A stretch of 64,000 bases of DNA from Eunapius fragilis (taxonomy: Eukaryota; Porifera; Demospongiae; Spongillida; Spongillidae): assembly GCA_963681505.1 (NCBI GenBank), contig OY811981.1, positions 2,773,072 to 2,837,071 of the forward strand, in the 5' to 3' direction. The notes under the pieces are model-generated. The model saw nothing but the letters and a program-made list of their open reading frames with translations, was not told where the DNA came from and made no database searches. A program made the position numbers and the translations under genes. This document shows positions 22,586 to 32,377 of the stretch, piece by piece. Position 1 is the stretch's first letter. Every line of letters starts with the position of its first letter.

Positions 22586-22591
22586 ACTTAC

Positions 22592-23123
22592 GGGGGCCTA
22601 GGATAGAACCGCAATTGTTTTTGGAGCACACCACAGGAAGAGTTTCACTCTTTGTCTCAGATCCACACGAATAACAATATCGGACTTTTCCTTTGGTAGC
22701 GTATTCCGTTAGCCGACTCATGGCACTTTGTGTTTCTTTTAACACTATCCTGAAGGTACATCCACGTTGGCAAATTACTGTTTTATTATCATCATGGCAC
22801 ACTTGGTTGGCACATAACGGGCAGTGCTGGATATCGGATAATTGTATTTGGAGTATTTTAGGAGGAACATCGAAATTCAGAGTGTCCTCACAGTTTTCAC
22901 AAAAGGTTATGTTTTTTGCGACGGCCATATCGTTGCCGCACATGTAACAGAATTTCATCAAACCATCTCTGGCGTAACTGCTCAATAAAGCGCCACACTC
23001 GTCTTTTTCGGAAAGGATAAACTTGGAGCAGCAACTGATCGCTCCTTCTTGGACCACGGCTGTCTTGCCACATATTATGCAGTACTTGATGTTGCCGAAG
23101 TAGACGGACTGTGCAGCAGACAT
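22592..23123 (-). CDS. zinc-ribbon array exon, gene 2
   Basis: The exon starts at ATG 23123 (MSAAQSVYFGN) and ends at a GTAAGT donor (22591-22586) in phase 1, giving 177 codons plus 1 nt. Cys motifs CIICG, CYMCG..CENC, CPLCA..C..C, CYSCG and CSKNNC are all kept. Its last ~30 nt differ from copy three, yet the donor and phase are conserved. In the same orientation the first compatible downstream exon is the GTPase exon at 12602-11068. Five-prime sequence diverges from copy three 4-5 bp before the ATG. Upstream, 136 bp away, is the stop codon of another minus-strand gene (23259), so the promoter is very compact or overlaps that gene's 3' end. Zinc binding is inferred; function unknown. Confidence 0.73.
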
Positions 23124-23175
23124 CGTGGCACCTTTTCTTTAATACGCGCACGTGCCAATAAACGTTGTTAACTTG

Positions 23176-23181
23176 TTTATT
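23176..23181 (-). terminator. AATAAA polyadenylation signal
   Basis: AATAAA on the minus strand, 78 nt beyond the stop of the terminal exon at 23259-23439. Supports that exon being the gene's last. Confidence 0.6.
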
Positions 23182-23258
23182 AATCTCCAACTGGGCGGAG
23201 CTAGTAGAAAGTTTAATGAGGTAAACTTGTTCCACTGTAAATTAAGTTATAATGTAGT

Positions 23259-23439
23259 TCAGTCTTCATCGTCATCAGGTAGCGAGTCATCTGTGCCATG
23301 ACCAGTCTGACGGTCATGTCTACCACTGGTCTTACGTTCTCCTCCCCCAGCAGTGGACCCTTTGGACCCAGCAGAGGTGAAGGTACTGCGACGACTGGAG
23401 CCAGTACCAGCAGTACCACTGGCTGATGAGGTGCTAGTT
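23259..23439 (-). CDS. candidate 3'-terminal exon with Ser/Gly-rich linker and acidic tail
   Basis: A strong acceptor precedes it (long pyrimidine tract, then CCCCTACAG). After one nt completing a codon, it reads TSTSSASGTAGTGSSRRSTF, followed by a Ser/Gly/Arg-rich stretch and DDSLPDDDED then TGA. A low-complexity basic/Ser linker followed by an acidic C-terminus is common in many nuclear or cytoskeletal proteins, so I cannot name the gene. Upstream exons must lie to the right; gypsy C (23607-27826) would then sit in the intron. A poly-A signal follows at 23181-23176. An alternative overlapping frame is also open, so the frame choice rests on the meaningful tail. Confidence 0.45.
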
Positions 23440-23457
23440 CTGTAGGGGAGGGGAGGG

Positions 23458-23486
23458 AGGGGATGGGGGGGGGGGGAGGGGGGGAG
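23458..23486 (+). repeat. G-rich run
   Basis: GGGGGGGGGGGAGGGGGGGAG-type run; its complement forms the pyrimidine tract before the acceptor at 23440. Confidence 0.85.
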
Positions 23487-23606
23487 AAAGGATGTATGAT
23501 GTCGTAGTCATGATCTGTATTTCACATATCTACCAAAACATTATGACAATATGTTACATCCTTAAGGATACACAGCTGTTCTAGGGAGTTCAGCATAATG
23601 ACCACG

Positions 23607-23717
23607 TGTAGTGTAGGAAGTATGCATGCGTAGAACGTGGTATAAATATGATTGCTCTAGGTGATTTGTCATTCCTTGTCTCATAGATATATATTAATAG
23701 TATTCTGAGACACTACA
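23607..23717 (+). repeat. 5' LTR of gypsy C
   Basis: TGTAGTGTAGG...GACACTACA, 111 bp, very short for a gypsy LTR; contains TATAAATATG as a likely TATA box. Confidence 0.95.
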
Positions 23718-23741
23718 AAGTGGCGACGAGGGTGGGATAGA

Positions 23742-24815
23742 ATGGCGTCCTTACCCATTGGAAGGAGTCTAGAACCTTTCGACCCTCAGACAGAGGATTT
23801 CGAGGCGTACGCCGAACGGCTGGAACAGTACTTGCTAGTCAACGACGTCAGTGACAAGAAAAAGCAGGTAGCGTTTTTCCTAACTGTGGTGGGGTCTTCT
23901 ACCTATCAGGTTTTAAGGGACCTCCTGGCTCCTGATACCCCATCTTCGAGAACTCTTGAGGAACTTCTCAAGGTGCTAAAAGGGCACTATAAGCCGGCGA
24001 GACTTGTCATTGCCGAGCACTTCAATTTTCATCGCAGACATCAACAGCCTGGAGAGAGCGCAGCGCAATACATGGTAGAGCTTCGAAGGTTGGCAAAAAC
24101 ATGTCAATTTGGGCAATTTCTAAACGACACATTAAGGGACCAGTTGGTATGCGGGTTAATTGCCACTAATATACAAAAGCGTCTTTTGTCTGAAGCGAAT
24201 TTAACAGCTGAGCGCGCTCTTGAGTTATCTCACGCAATGGAGACCGTGGAAAAGGGGGCCAAAGACTTCAAGGAGGAACACCAAGACTCAAAGCGGCAAG
24301 AAACGGAGACGGCGGCTGTCAACGTAGTAAGAAAACCTGTACCCAATAGAGCACGTCCCTCCGAGAGTGACGAAGAATGCACTCGTTGTGCGGGGAATGG
24401 GCATGATTCATGGAATTGCCCTTATCGTGGGACCCAGTGTCACAAGTGCAAACGTGTTGGACATTTGGCACGAGCATGCAGGTCAAGCGGTTCAAAAAAG
24501 GAGACTACGCATCGAGTGACAGAGCTCCAGGAACAAGAGTACAGGTTGGACTACATCGGCGTCCTGAAGGGCATTAATACCAAGCGTGTGTGGATCGAAG
24601 TGGAGTTGAATGGAATACCACTAAAGATGGAGCTTGACACGGGAGCTAGTGTTAGTCTCATCAGCAAAAAGACATGGCAAGAGACGCTGGGATCTCCTCC
24701 TCTGACAAAAAGAAAATTGTCCTACGAGCTTATTCGGGGCATAGACTACATGTCATTGGGGAGACTACTGTTGACGTCAACGCAGGCTCTCAGCGGCACA
24801 AGAGTCTACCTTTAG
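23742..24815 (+). CDS. gag: gypsy C Gag with zinc knuckles and start of protease
   Basis: The ATG follows the primer-binding site by a few bases. The first ~200 residues are capsid-like (FLTVVGSSTYQVLRDLLAPD, NFHRRHQQPGESAAQYMVEL). Two zinc knuckles follow: CTRCAGNGHDSWNC and CHKCKRVGHLARAC. Then comes the protease active site LDTGASVSLIS in the same frame. The frame leaves homology near 24735; the rest of protease (LFGRNWL) is in the +2 frame up to 24955. In this lineage Gag and Pol are often one frame, so I read the change as damage rather than programmed shifting. Confidence 0.9.
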   Translation: MASLPIGRSLEPFDPQTEDFEAYAERLEQYLLVNDVSDKKKQVAFFLTVVGSSTYQVLRDLLAPDTPSSRTLEELLKVLKGHYKPARLVIAEHFNFHRRHQQPGESAAQYMVELRRLAKTCQFGQFLNDTLRDQLVCGLIATNIQKRLLSEANLTAERALELSHAMETVEKGAKDFKEEHQDSKRQETETAAVNVVRKPVPNRARPSESDEECTRCAGNGHDSWNCPYRGTQCHKCKRVGHLARACRSSGSKKETTHRVTELQEQEYRLDYIGVLKGINTKRVWIEVELNGIPLKMELDTGASVSLISKKTWQETLGSPPLTKRKLSYELIRGIDYMSLGRLLLTSTQALSGTRVYL

Positions 24816-24955
24816 TTGTTGTAGAGGGAGAGGAAGCTCCATTGTTTGGTAGAAATTGGCTTGTACAAGTAGATATTCAAACAACAATTAGGGAAGATAA
24901 AAGATTTAAAGGCCACAATAAGAGTACAAAGCGAGGCAACACTGAAGTTTTTTAA
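24735..24955 (+). pseudogene. gypsy C protease C-terminus
   Basis: Frame change relative to Gag. LPLVVVEGEEAPLFGRNWLV matches the last strand of gypsy proteases (PLLGRDWL-type). Ends at a stop before RT. Confidence 0.8.
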
Positions 24956-24989
24956 ACCAAGGCCTGTTGCCTACGCACTGAGAGAACGG

Positions 24990-26035
24990 GTGGAACAAGA
25001 GTTAGAGCGCCTGGTAGCCATAGGTGTAATAGAGCCTATTTCGCACTCTGAATGGGCTGCACCAATTGTACCAGTAATCAAGAACAATGGGGATGTAAGG
25101 ATGTGCGGCAACTTCAAAGTCACGGTCAACCAATGTTTGGATATTGAGCAGTATCCTCTTCCAAAGATTGACGACTTGTATGCAAAATTACAGGGAGGAG
25201 AAAGGTTCACCATTTTAGACCTTAAATGGAATTAGATGAGGGTTCACGGAAGTATTTAGTTGTCAACACGCACAGGGGTTTGTTCAGGTACAAGCGATTA
25301 CCCTTTGGTGTTAGTTCGGCCCCGGCCTTGTTTCAGAGAGCGATGGACACCATTCTGCAAGGATTACCTGGCGTAGTGTGTTATCAGGATGACATATTGG
25401 TCACCGGAAAGGAAATGAACGAACATCTCAAGAATCTTGAACAAGTTTTTGGAAGACTAAACGAGTTTGGTTTGCGGTTGCGTTTGACAAAGTGCAAATT
25501 CCTCAAAGAATCAGTTGAATATCTAGGTCACGTGATTTCAAGGAACGGAATTTGCACAAGCCCAAAGAAGATAGAAGTAATACAGAAGGCACCGATTCCC
25601 CTTAACGTCACAGAGTTGAGATCATTCCTAGGGATTGTCAATTACTATGGGAAGTTTATCCAAAGCGTAGCTGATCTTTGTGCACCATTGAATGAGCTAT
25701 TGCAGAAAAATACTCCGTGGATGTGGACAGCGACCTGCATGGAGAGCTTCAACCAGCTTAAGCAAGCATTAGGATCGGCCGAAGTACTGTGCCATTACAA
25801 TCCTTCTGAAAAAGTTAGCCTTGCTTGTGACGCATCAGCTCATGGCCTTGGAGCAGTTCTGTCACACCATTTCAAGGACGGGTCGGAGAGGCCGATAAGT
25901 TATGCATCAAGAACACTTTCGAAGGCAGAACGAAATTATTCGCAAATTGAAAATGATCGAAGCTCTCAGCATCATATTCGGGTTGAAGAAATTTCATCAA
26001 TATCTCTATGGTTGAAAATTCTTATTGGTGACTGA
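24990..26035 (+). pseudogene. pol: gypsy C RT and RNase H, broken
   Basis: The RT N-terminus (24990-25235) reads LVAIGVIEPISHSEWAAPIV and FTILDLKWN. About a dozen bases of the catalytic LDL-AY region are missing at 25225-25235, after which the frame changes. 25240-26035 continues YKRLPFGVSSAPALFQRAMD, CYQDDILVTG (YxDD), FLGIVNYYGKF and RNase H CDASAHGLGAVLSH. A second frame change near 25960 cuts RNase H; its end (LLVTDHQLLVKIFGPK-like) is in another frame at 25975-26180. Confidence 0.88.
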
Positions 26036-26181
26036 TCATCAACTGTTGGTCAAAATATTTGGACCGAAGGCAGGAATATCCTCACTTGTGGCAGGACAAC
26101 TGCAAAGGTGGGCCTTATGCTTAGCGGGATATCAATACGACTGTCTATAAGCCAACGCAGAAGCATGGGAATGCAGATGGA

Positions 26182-27685
26182 TTGTCGAGATATCCATCGA
26201 CGGAGTCTGAAGCCATTGATGATGAGGAAGGGGGCGATCGTATCTTGGCTTTATACGGACCACAGTTGGCGGCATACCCACTAACTGTCAAGGACATCGA
26301 ACGAGGGACCATATCTGATGCACTGTTGAGACAGGTGTTGAAATTCACAAAATATGGATGGAACAAGACAGGCAGAGTAGATGATAAGCTACGGCCATAC
26401 TTTAATCGAAGAGAGGAGCTGTCAACCGAAGGAAACTGTCTGATGTGGGGAATCAAAGCAGTGATTCCCCCGGGGATGCGGCAACATGTCTTGAAGGAAT
26501 TGCATCAGAGCCATCCAGGGATCGTAAGAATGAAATCATTGGCCCGGTTGCACGTGTGGTGGCCAGGAATCGACGAAGATATTGAGCGGATGGTGCGTGC
26601 CTGCGATTCTTGTAATCAGCAGAAGGATAACGTACCACATGCACCTTTGCATCCTTGGGAATATCCATCCAAACCATGGCAGTGGTTGCATGCTGATTTT
26701 GCAGGTCCATTCTTCGGAAAAATGTGGCTCATAGTTGTTGATGCAAGAACGAAATGGCCCGAAGTATTCCAGTTGCATGAAGCTACCAGCGGGATGACAA
26801 TTAATGACTACTTTCTCACGTTTTGGCCTTATATATTATCTCTGTTTTGGCCTTCCGGAAATAATCGTGACAGATAATGGTTCTCAATTCACGAGTGACC
26901 AATTCAAGACATTCTGCGACGAGAATGGTATCAGACGTGTGAGAGTGGCGCCTTACCATCCAAGCTCAAATGGTGAAGCAGAGCGTTTTGTGAAAACGTT
27001 CAAACGTGCTTTTAGCGCTATGGGTAACGAGAAGGATCCTGTTCGACGTTTGCAACAGTTTCTATTTTCATACAGGAACACCCCTCACTCGACAACGGGG
27101 GTATCGCCTGCCGAGCTTCTGGTCGGAAGACAATTGAGAGGTAGGCTTGACCTTTTGAGGCAACAAACATGCATCACAAATACTTCACACTGTCCCAATC
27201 CTGAGGTGAAAGTACAGGCGTCTCAGAGAAGACAGAAAATAGCCTACGACAAACATGCAAAGCAACGTGAGTTTACTGTTGGACAAGCTGTGTGGGTAAA
27301 AGGACAAAACCATCAACAAAGTTGGCTACCGGGGGTGATCGTGAAGCAACGCAATAGTGTATCCTATACAGTCAATGTTAGTGGACAGTTATGGCATCGT
27401 CACATTGATCATCTCCGGGAAAGAGAACAGGATGAAGCCCATGTGCAAGGGGCAGAAGATGCTGAATACTTTCCTAACAGGCAACCGGGTTCAGCAGATA
27501 ACCAGGACATAAATACAGATGAAAATGCACCAAATCTGAGACATGAAGAACAGCCAATACATGATGCTACCCCTCAAGAGGATCAGGCAACATTGCCTGA
27601 AAACGCAACGGTGGAAAGACGACGGAAGTCCACCAGAGAGCATCGTCCTCCAGTGCGTTTCCACGAAGAGTTCAAATGGCTATAA
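26182..27685 (+). pseudogene. pol: gypsy C integrase, one frame change
   Basis: The frame at 26182-26877 gives the H2C2 zinc domain (HQSHPGIVRMKSLARLHVWW ... CDSCNQQ) and core Asp 1 (LHADFAGPFFGKM). A frame change near 26830 leads to 26840-27685, with Asp 2 (VTDNGSQF) and Glu (YHPSSNGEAERFVKTFKRAF). The C-terminal part has a GPY-like region (SWLPGVIVKQ, LWHRHIDHLRE) and an acidic/basic tail ending HRPPVRFHEEFKWL. Confidence 0.9.
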
Positions 27686-27715
27686 TGTATGAAGAAGAAA
27701 ACTCGGGGGAAGAAG

Positions 27716-27826
27716 TGTAGTGTAGGAAGTACGCATGCGTAGAACATGATATAAATATGATTGCTCTAGGTGATTTGTCATTCCTTGTCTCATAGATATA
27801 TATTAATAGTATTCTGAGACACTACA
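27716..27826 (+). repeat. 3' LTR of gypsy C
   Basis: 111 bp, three mismatches to the 5' LTR (all transitions: near GTACGC, AACATG and GATATA). Confidence 0.95.
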
Positions 27827-28010
27827 CCACGGCACACATGCACATTTTGTGTCCACTTATTGCAGATCTGTTCAGCCAATCCAATTTAGTATATCCCTAA
27901 CATTATCAATTCCTTCATCAACTATTGATACAGCTCACATAGACCAGTGCCTGGCCACAAACCCCCTCTTCAGCTTACCCGGTACGTGAGGAGGAAGGTT
28001 CCAAAGAGGG

Positions 28011-28878
28011 CACCCACGTGCCCCAGTGAGTACCCACGTGCCCCAGTGAGTACCCACCTGCCCCCAATGAGTACCCACGTGCCCCAGTGAGTACCCACCT
28101 GCCCCTAGTGAGTACCCACGTGCCCCAGTGAGTACCCACCTGCCCCCAGTGAGTACCCACATGCCCCCAGTACCACATGCCCCCAGTGAGTACCCACCTG
28201 CCCCCAGTGAGTACCCATGTGCCCCAATGAGTACCCAGTGCCCCCAGTGAGTACTCACCTGCCCCCAGTGAGTACTCACCTGCCCCCAGTGAGTACTCAC
28301 CTGCCCCCAGTGAGTACCCGCCTGCCCCCAGTGAGTACCCATGTGCCCCAGTGAGTACCCCCGTGCCCCCAGTGAGTACCCACCTGCCCCCAGTGAGTAC
28401 CCATGTGCCCCAGTGAGTACCCACCTGCCCCAGTGAGTACCCACCTGCCTCCAGTGAGTACCCATGTGCCCCAATGAGTATCCACCTGCCCCAGTGAGTA
28501 CCCACCTGCCCCCAGTGAGTACCCACCTGCCCGCAATGAGTACCCACGTGCCCCCAGTGAGTACCCACGTGCCCCCAGTGAGTACTCACATGCCCCCAGT
28601 TAGTACCCACATGCCCCCAGTGAGTACCCACGTGCCCCAGTGAGTACCCACCTGCCCCCAGTGAGTATCCATGTGCCCCAGTTAGTACCCACATGCCCCC
28701 AGTGAGTACCCACGTGCCCCAGTGAGTACCCACATGCCCCCAGTGAGTACCCACGTGCCCCAGTGAGTACCCACATGCCCCCAGTGAGTACCCACGTGCC
28801 CCAGTGAGTACCCACCTGCCCCCAGTGAGTATCCATGTGCCCCAGTGAGTACTCACATGCCCCCAGTGAGTATCCAGA
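28011..28878 (-). repeat. ~22-bp minisatellite, left array
   Basis: About 40 units around CCCCCAGTGAGTACCCACCTG with variants (ACGTG, ACATG, ATGTG). The opposite strand reads GGGTACTCACTGGGG. All three minus-strand frames are long and open, which is expected from stop-free repeat units rather than coding. Confidence 0.95.
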
Positions 28879-29114
28879 TGTCCTGGTCAAAACAAAATGT
28901 CCTCCAGCTGCTTTCCTGCTATCTGATATATCCTGTATGGAAAACCTTCTGCTAGTAAATACCAAACAGTGCAAAATGACAGGTGAAAACTGCCCCAGGC
29001 AGCACTACTGCTCATGAATTATAAACAAGACAGCACAGCCAAACATCCTGCCCATCCATGTATGCAGCCCATTGTCCTATGCAACAAACCCCACAGCAAC
29101 CCAGGACATCTGTG
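28879..29114. other. spacer between inverted minisatellite arrays
   Basis: Unique sequence whose ends are themselves inverted: CAGATGTCCTGG on the left, CCAGGACATCTG on the right. Confidence 0.8.
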
Positions 29115-29824
29115 ACACGTGGGTACTCACTGAGGGCACGTGGGTACTCACTGGGGGCAGGTGGGTACTCACTGTGGCAGGTGGGTACTCACTGGGGGCA
29201 GGTGGGTACTCACTGGGGCACGTGGGTATTCACTGGGGGCAGGTGGGTACTCACTGGGGGCAGGTGGGTACTCACTGGGGCATGTGGGTATTCACTGGGG
29301 CAGGTGGGTATTCACTGGGAGCATGTGGGTACTCACTGGGGGCACGTGGGTACTCACTGGGGGCACGTGGGTACTCACTGGGGGCAGGTGGGTACTCACT
29401 GGGGCAGGTGGGTACTCACTGGGGGCAGGTGGGTACTCACTGGGGCACGTGGGTATTCACTGGGGGCACGTGGGTACTCACTGGGGGCAGGTGGGTACTC
29501 ACTGGGGGCACTGGGTACTCACAGGGGGCACATGGGTACTCACTGGGGCACGTGGATATTCACTGGGGGCACTGGGTACTCACTGGGGGCAGGTGGGTAC
29601 TCACTGGGGGCACATGGGTACTCACTGGGGGCACGTGGGTACTCACTGGGGGCAGGTGGGTACTCACTGGGGGCACGTGGGTACTCACTGGGGGCATGTG
29701 GGTACTCACTGGGGCAGGTGGGTACTCACTGGGGCAGGTGGGTACTCACTGGGGCAGGTGGGTACTCACTGGGGACATGTGGGTACTCACTGGTGGCATG
29801 TGGGTACTCACTGGGGCATGTGGT
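29115..29824 (+). repeat. ~22-bp minisatellite, right array (inverted)
   Basis: About 33 units around GGGTACTCACTGGGGGCAGGT, the reverse complement of the left array. Plus-strand frames are open throughout for the same reason. Confidence 0.95.
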
Positions 29825-30333
29825 CCCCTTGCATCAATACCTATAGGAGACAGCACATGACCCACCTTTTAGAAGACAGTACCTTTGCTACTGTTAGGAC
29901 AGTTTTAAGAAAACACTTTCATTTTCAATGGTCTCAGTTTTTTTTTTTTTTCAAAACTGCATGCTTGTTTTCAGAACCCACCTCTGACTTGATGGCTTAG
30001 GGGTAGATATGCATGCAGGTAAGAGCGATACCCCATGTTAATGGAAGGTAGGGGTGGATATGCAATTTCATTGAATTGGTGGGCATGGTACATGATTGTG
30101 CACTGCCCCACACCTTGGGCATATTGTGCATTTTTAGGGATCATGTTTCACACATACCATGTACTGTGGTGTGTGTTTGTATCGACTTCTTTTGCTAGAT
30201 ACAAGTAACAAAATAAGTTGCAGGCTAGTTTCCTGAGACATTTTTAATCATAGGGAGTTGAATACATTTGAGGGGCTCCCATGAAAACCAGATGTTCCAC
30301 CCTTCCATTAACATGGGGGGTACCCCTCCTACC

Positions 30334-30450
30334 TGAAGGTCTTTCATAGGGTTCCAGTCGTGCACAGTGTCTGCCCCAATAAGATTGAGGCCCAACCCCC
30401 CTACATGGGTGGTCAGGAGCGGTAGGTCTATAGAGGGGTCATTGTTGAAC
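30334..30450 (-). pseudogene. inverted BTAF1-like exon A copy
   Basis: Reads [20 protein letters not shown] then PMKDLQ and GTAGGAG donor; helicase motif V/VI region. About 12 nt are deleted compared with 40519-40648, removing the residues before HDWNP. Confidence 0.85.
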
Positions 30451-30669
30451 CTGCCAAAGAAACAATGAAGCGACAAATGTAACTACCCCATCTTGTTGTT
30501 ATTTATAATTGCACACACGTGTTCACAATGTCAAATCTGTTGCCAGGAGCAACGGTAGCATAACTGACCCTAAAAGGTCTTAAGATTGTCACCACAATGG
30601 GGCCACACTGTCATATGTACGGAGCTGCACAGCACTTGTGTGTTTATGAGTGCTCACCTGCTTCTATAG

Positions 30670-30752
30670 GCTATGGACAGAGCTCATCGTATTGGACAGA
30701 TGAATGTTTACTGTCTCATCATCAAGGGGACGTTGGAAGAAAAGATGAGGTT
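30670..30752 (+). pseudogene. BTAF1-like exon B copy
   Basis: [20 protein letters not shown] then LEEKM. Compared with 40965-41056 it has lost codons around KKVIYIYR and before the donor. Acceptor TTCTATAG is kept. Confidence 0.85.
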
Positions 30753-30905
30753 TGTGTGTGTATGCTTGTTTATATGTATGTACAGGTACATGGTTAGCAT
30801 ACACTTCTGTACATGTACAACTAATGCACACGTCACATCACATCACACATGTACAGTGTACTACATGACGAATCTAAAACACAGGTACTCATACAGCTTC
30901 TCTTG

Positions 30906-31561
30906 TGTTTTAGTTAGTATCCGAATAGTTGAAGTTCGGGCCACGCCCAGCTTCAATAAGAGCTGCCAACGTCGACATCATTATCATTATCTGCCATTTT
31001 TAACTAGGGACGCGAGTAGCTGCCTAATAGCTACCGCACGCATTGGCGCTAACTAGTTGGCGGAACCTTCCGCCAATTGCATCGCCGTCAATTTTATATT
31101 TAATTTTCTCCGCCAACATTTCCTCATAGATATTTCCGTATATCTATGATTTCCTGAACTAGTGAATTCCCCATCTACACAAATACTACATGTACTACTA
31201 ATCTCATAGCCCACCGTCTTATAAGACGCTATTAGGTAAGATCGAAGAGCTCTTTGTTGTACAGCACAAAGAATACCGCATGCAGCACTCCATACTAAAG
31301 TATAATCAGCAGCGGATCCAGATTTTGGGGGGGGGGGGGGCGCCACGGAAGGTGGGTGTGGCTGGGGTAGGTGCGGGAGAGGCATACCCAGCTAGGGAGC
31401 GCTGTAAACTCCCCCATCCGCGCCAGACCCAGAAGCTTTGCAACTTTATTGTTACAGTGTTACCCCCACCCCGGCACCCTCTTCAGCATTCCTGCTGGTG
31501 AAGAAATTAGTGATCTATGCCTCCTTTCTACGTTTAGGAGGTTGCGGGCCTGCATTCAATC
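30906..31561. other. non-coding spacer
   Basis: No exon recognised. A partial hAT-like end (GCAGCGGATCCAG followed by a G run) occurs at 31309-31341 without a matching partner. Confidence 0.45.
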
Positions 31562-31565
31562 CCCG

Positions 31566-31736
31566 ATTCACAGGAAAAGGTTTCGTGTTCCCATTCTTGA
31601 ATTTTGATCCATGTTCCCAGGTTTGCAGTTTTCTTTGCTAACCACATCTACGGTACAATGTTGACATAAGCCATTCTACCCTGGGAATGTGGATCAAAAT
31701 CCAAGGATGGGAACACGAAACTTTTTCCTGTGATTC
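31566..31736. repeat. inverted repeat, ~55-bp arms
   Basis: TTCACAGGAAAAGGTTTCGTG pairs with ACGAAACTTTTTCCTGTGA; TTTTGATCCATGTTCCCAG pairs with CTGGGAATGTGGATCAAAA. Loop ~60 bp. Possible MITE. Confidence 0.7.
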
Positions 31737-31845
31737 CGGACACTGAGACATTCTCTTCGAATTTTACCGCCATTGCGTATGAACTATTAGCGATTGTTTC
31801 CTGCCTCGTACTCGTATCTATAGTGGACCGTAAGCTATACCTATT

Positions 31846-32067
31846 CTAAGTGACGCGGTTCTCGATGTCAAAGTGTTGCCGAGGACACTTTTTTCCAAGG
31901 ATGTTTCGCGCAAGTTTTAATATATATTTCAAGTTCTTTTCGAACGAATATAAGGCCACAACAAGAGTTGTACCTTCAGTTGGCGTGTACAAAACCTGCT
32001 TTGCCTCGTGCCCAGACGGAAATAAGTGATTGTAATCGATTTCAGCCTGGGGACTAGCAGGTCTCAT
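31846..32067 (-). CDS. small hypothetical open frame
   Basis: A 73-codon frame (MRPASPQAEIDYNHLFPSGH ... CPRQHFDIENRVT). The composition is protein-like rather than repetitive, and an acceptor-like CTAGTCCCCAG lies just after the ATG. It may therefore be an exon of an unidentified gene. No family recognised. Confidence 0.25.
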   Translation of the reverse strand: MRPASPQAEIDYNHLFPSGHEAKQVLYTPTEGTTLVVALYSFEKNLKYILKLARNILGKKCPRQHFDIENRVT

Positions 32068-32377
32068 GTAATAGCATGCGAAGACTTCTACACAGTTTGA
32101 CGAGAAGTTATGCAGCGGATAGACTTCTTTACAAGATGTAAATGGCGTTAGTTGTATATATTTTTTACTTCCTTTTTTTTTTTTAAATGTGACTGCAACT
32201 TGAAGTTTTGCAAAACGAAGCTACTACTGAGTATTCCACTACTTGGATTCACTGCTTTATCATGCTAGTGTCAAATAACGTCCATATTGACACCCACAAT
32301 ATTGGGCCTGCGCACGACCAATATTTGGGTCTGGAATCGAGACGTAAGGGTGTTTAGTTCTTGTTCATCAGTAGGAT

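Larger units (their letters stand above)
12606..22591 (-). other. putative 10-kb intron of gene 2, transposon-filled
   Basis: Between the phase-1 donor at 22591-22586 and the acceptor at 12603-12604 lie gypsy B, the hAT5 element, a MITE-1 copy, a ~60-bp satellite, two short TIR elements and G runs. No other zinc-ribbon or GTPase exon is seen inside it. The pairing of the two exons is inferred from phase, orientation and the parallel organisation of gene 1. Confidence 0.5.
23607..27826 (+). mobile_element. Ty3/gypsy retrotransposon C, full length with TSD
   Basis: Two 111-bp LTRs (23607-23717 and 27716-27826) differ at 3 positions. CCACG flanks both sides (23602-23606, 27827-27831). Three bases after the 5' LTR comes TGGCGACGAGGGTGGGA, the primer-binding site. 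A polypurine tract (CGGGGGAAGAAG) precedes the 3' LTR. Domains run Gag, CCHC knuckles, protease, RT, RNase H, integrase. At least four frame changes and a small RT deletion disable the coding sequence. It is inserted between the terminal exon at 23439 and the minisatellites at 28 kb. Confidence 0.96.
29818..30905 (+). pseudogene. segmental duplicate of BTAF1-like 3' region, internally inverted
   Basis: Matches 40222-41241 in order: CATCAATAC.TATAGGAGACAG, CCCATGTTAATGGAAGGTAG, TTTCCTGAGA.AT, TGACCCTAAAAGGTCTTAAG, the RIGQ exon and CACATCACATCACACATGTA. The block 30301-30560 is inverted relative to the partner. It contains the exon [20 protein letters not shown] on the minus strand (about 30450-30334) with 12 nt lost at the IFFE codons. 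The [10 protein letters not shown] exon (30670-30752) stays on the plus strand with substitutions. Clearly non-functional. Confidence 0.85.

Noticed and set aside
27935-30000. Long open frames (up to 293 codons) in several frames over the 28-30 kb arrays
   Set aside because: They are stop-free because of a ~22-bp repeat unit; three frames on each strand give the same Gly/Thr/Trp/His-rich text, so they are not genes.
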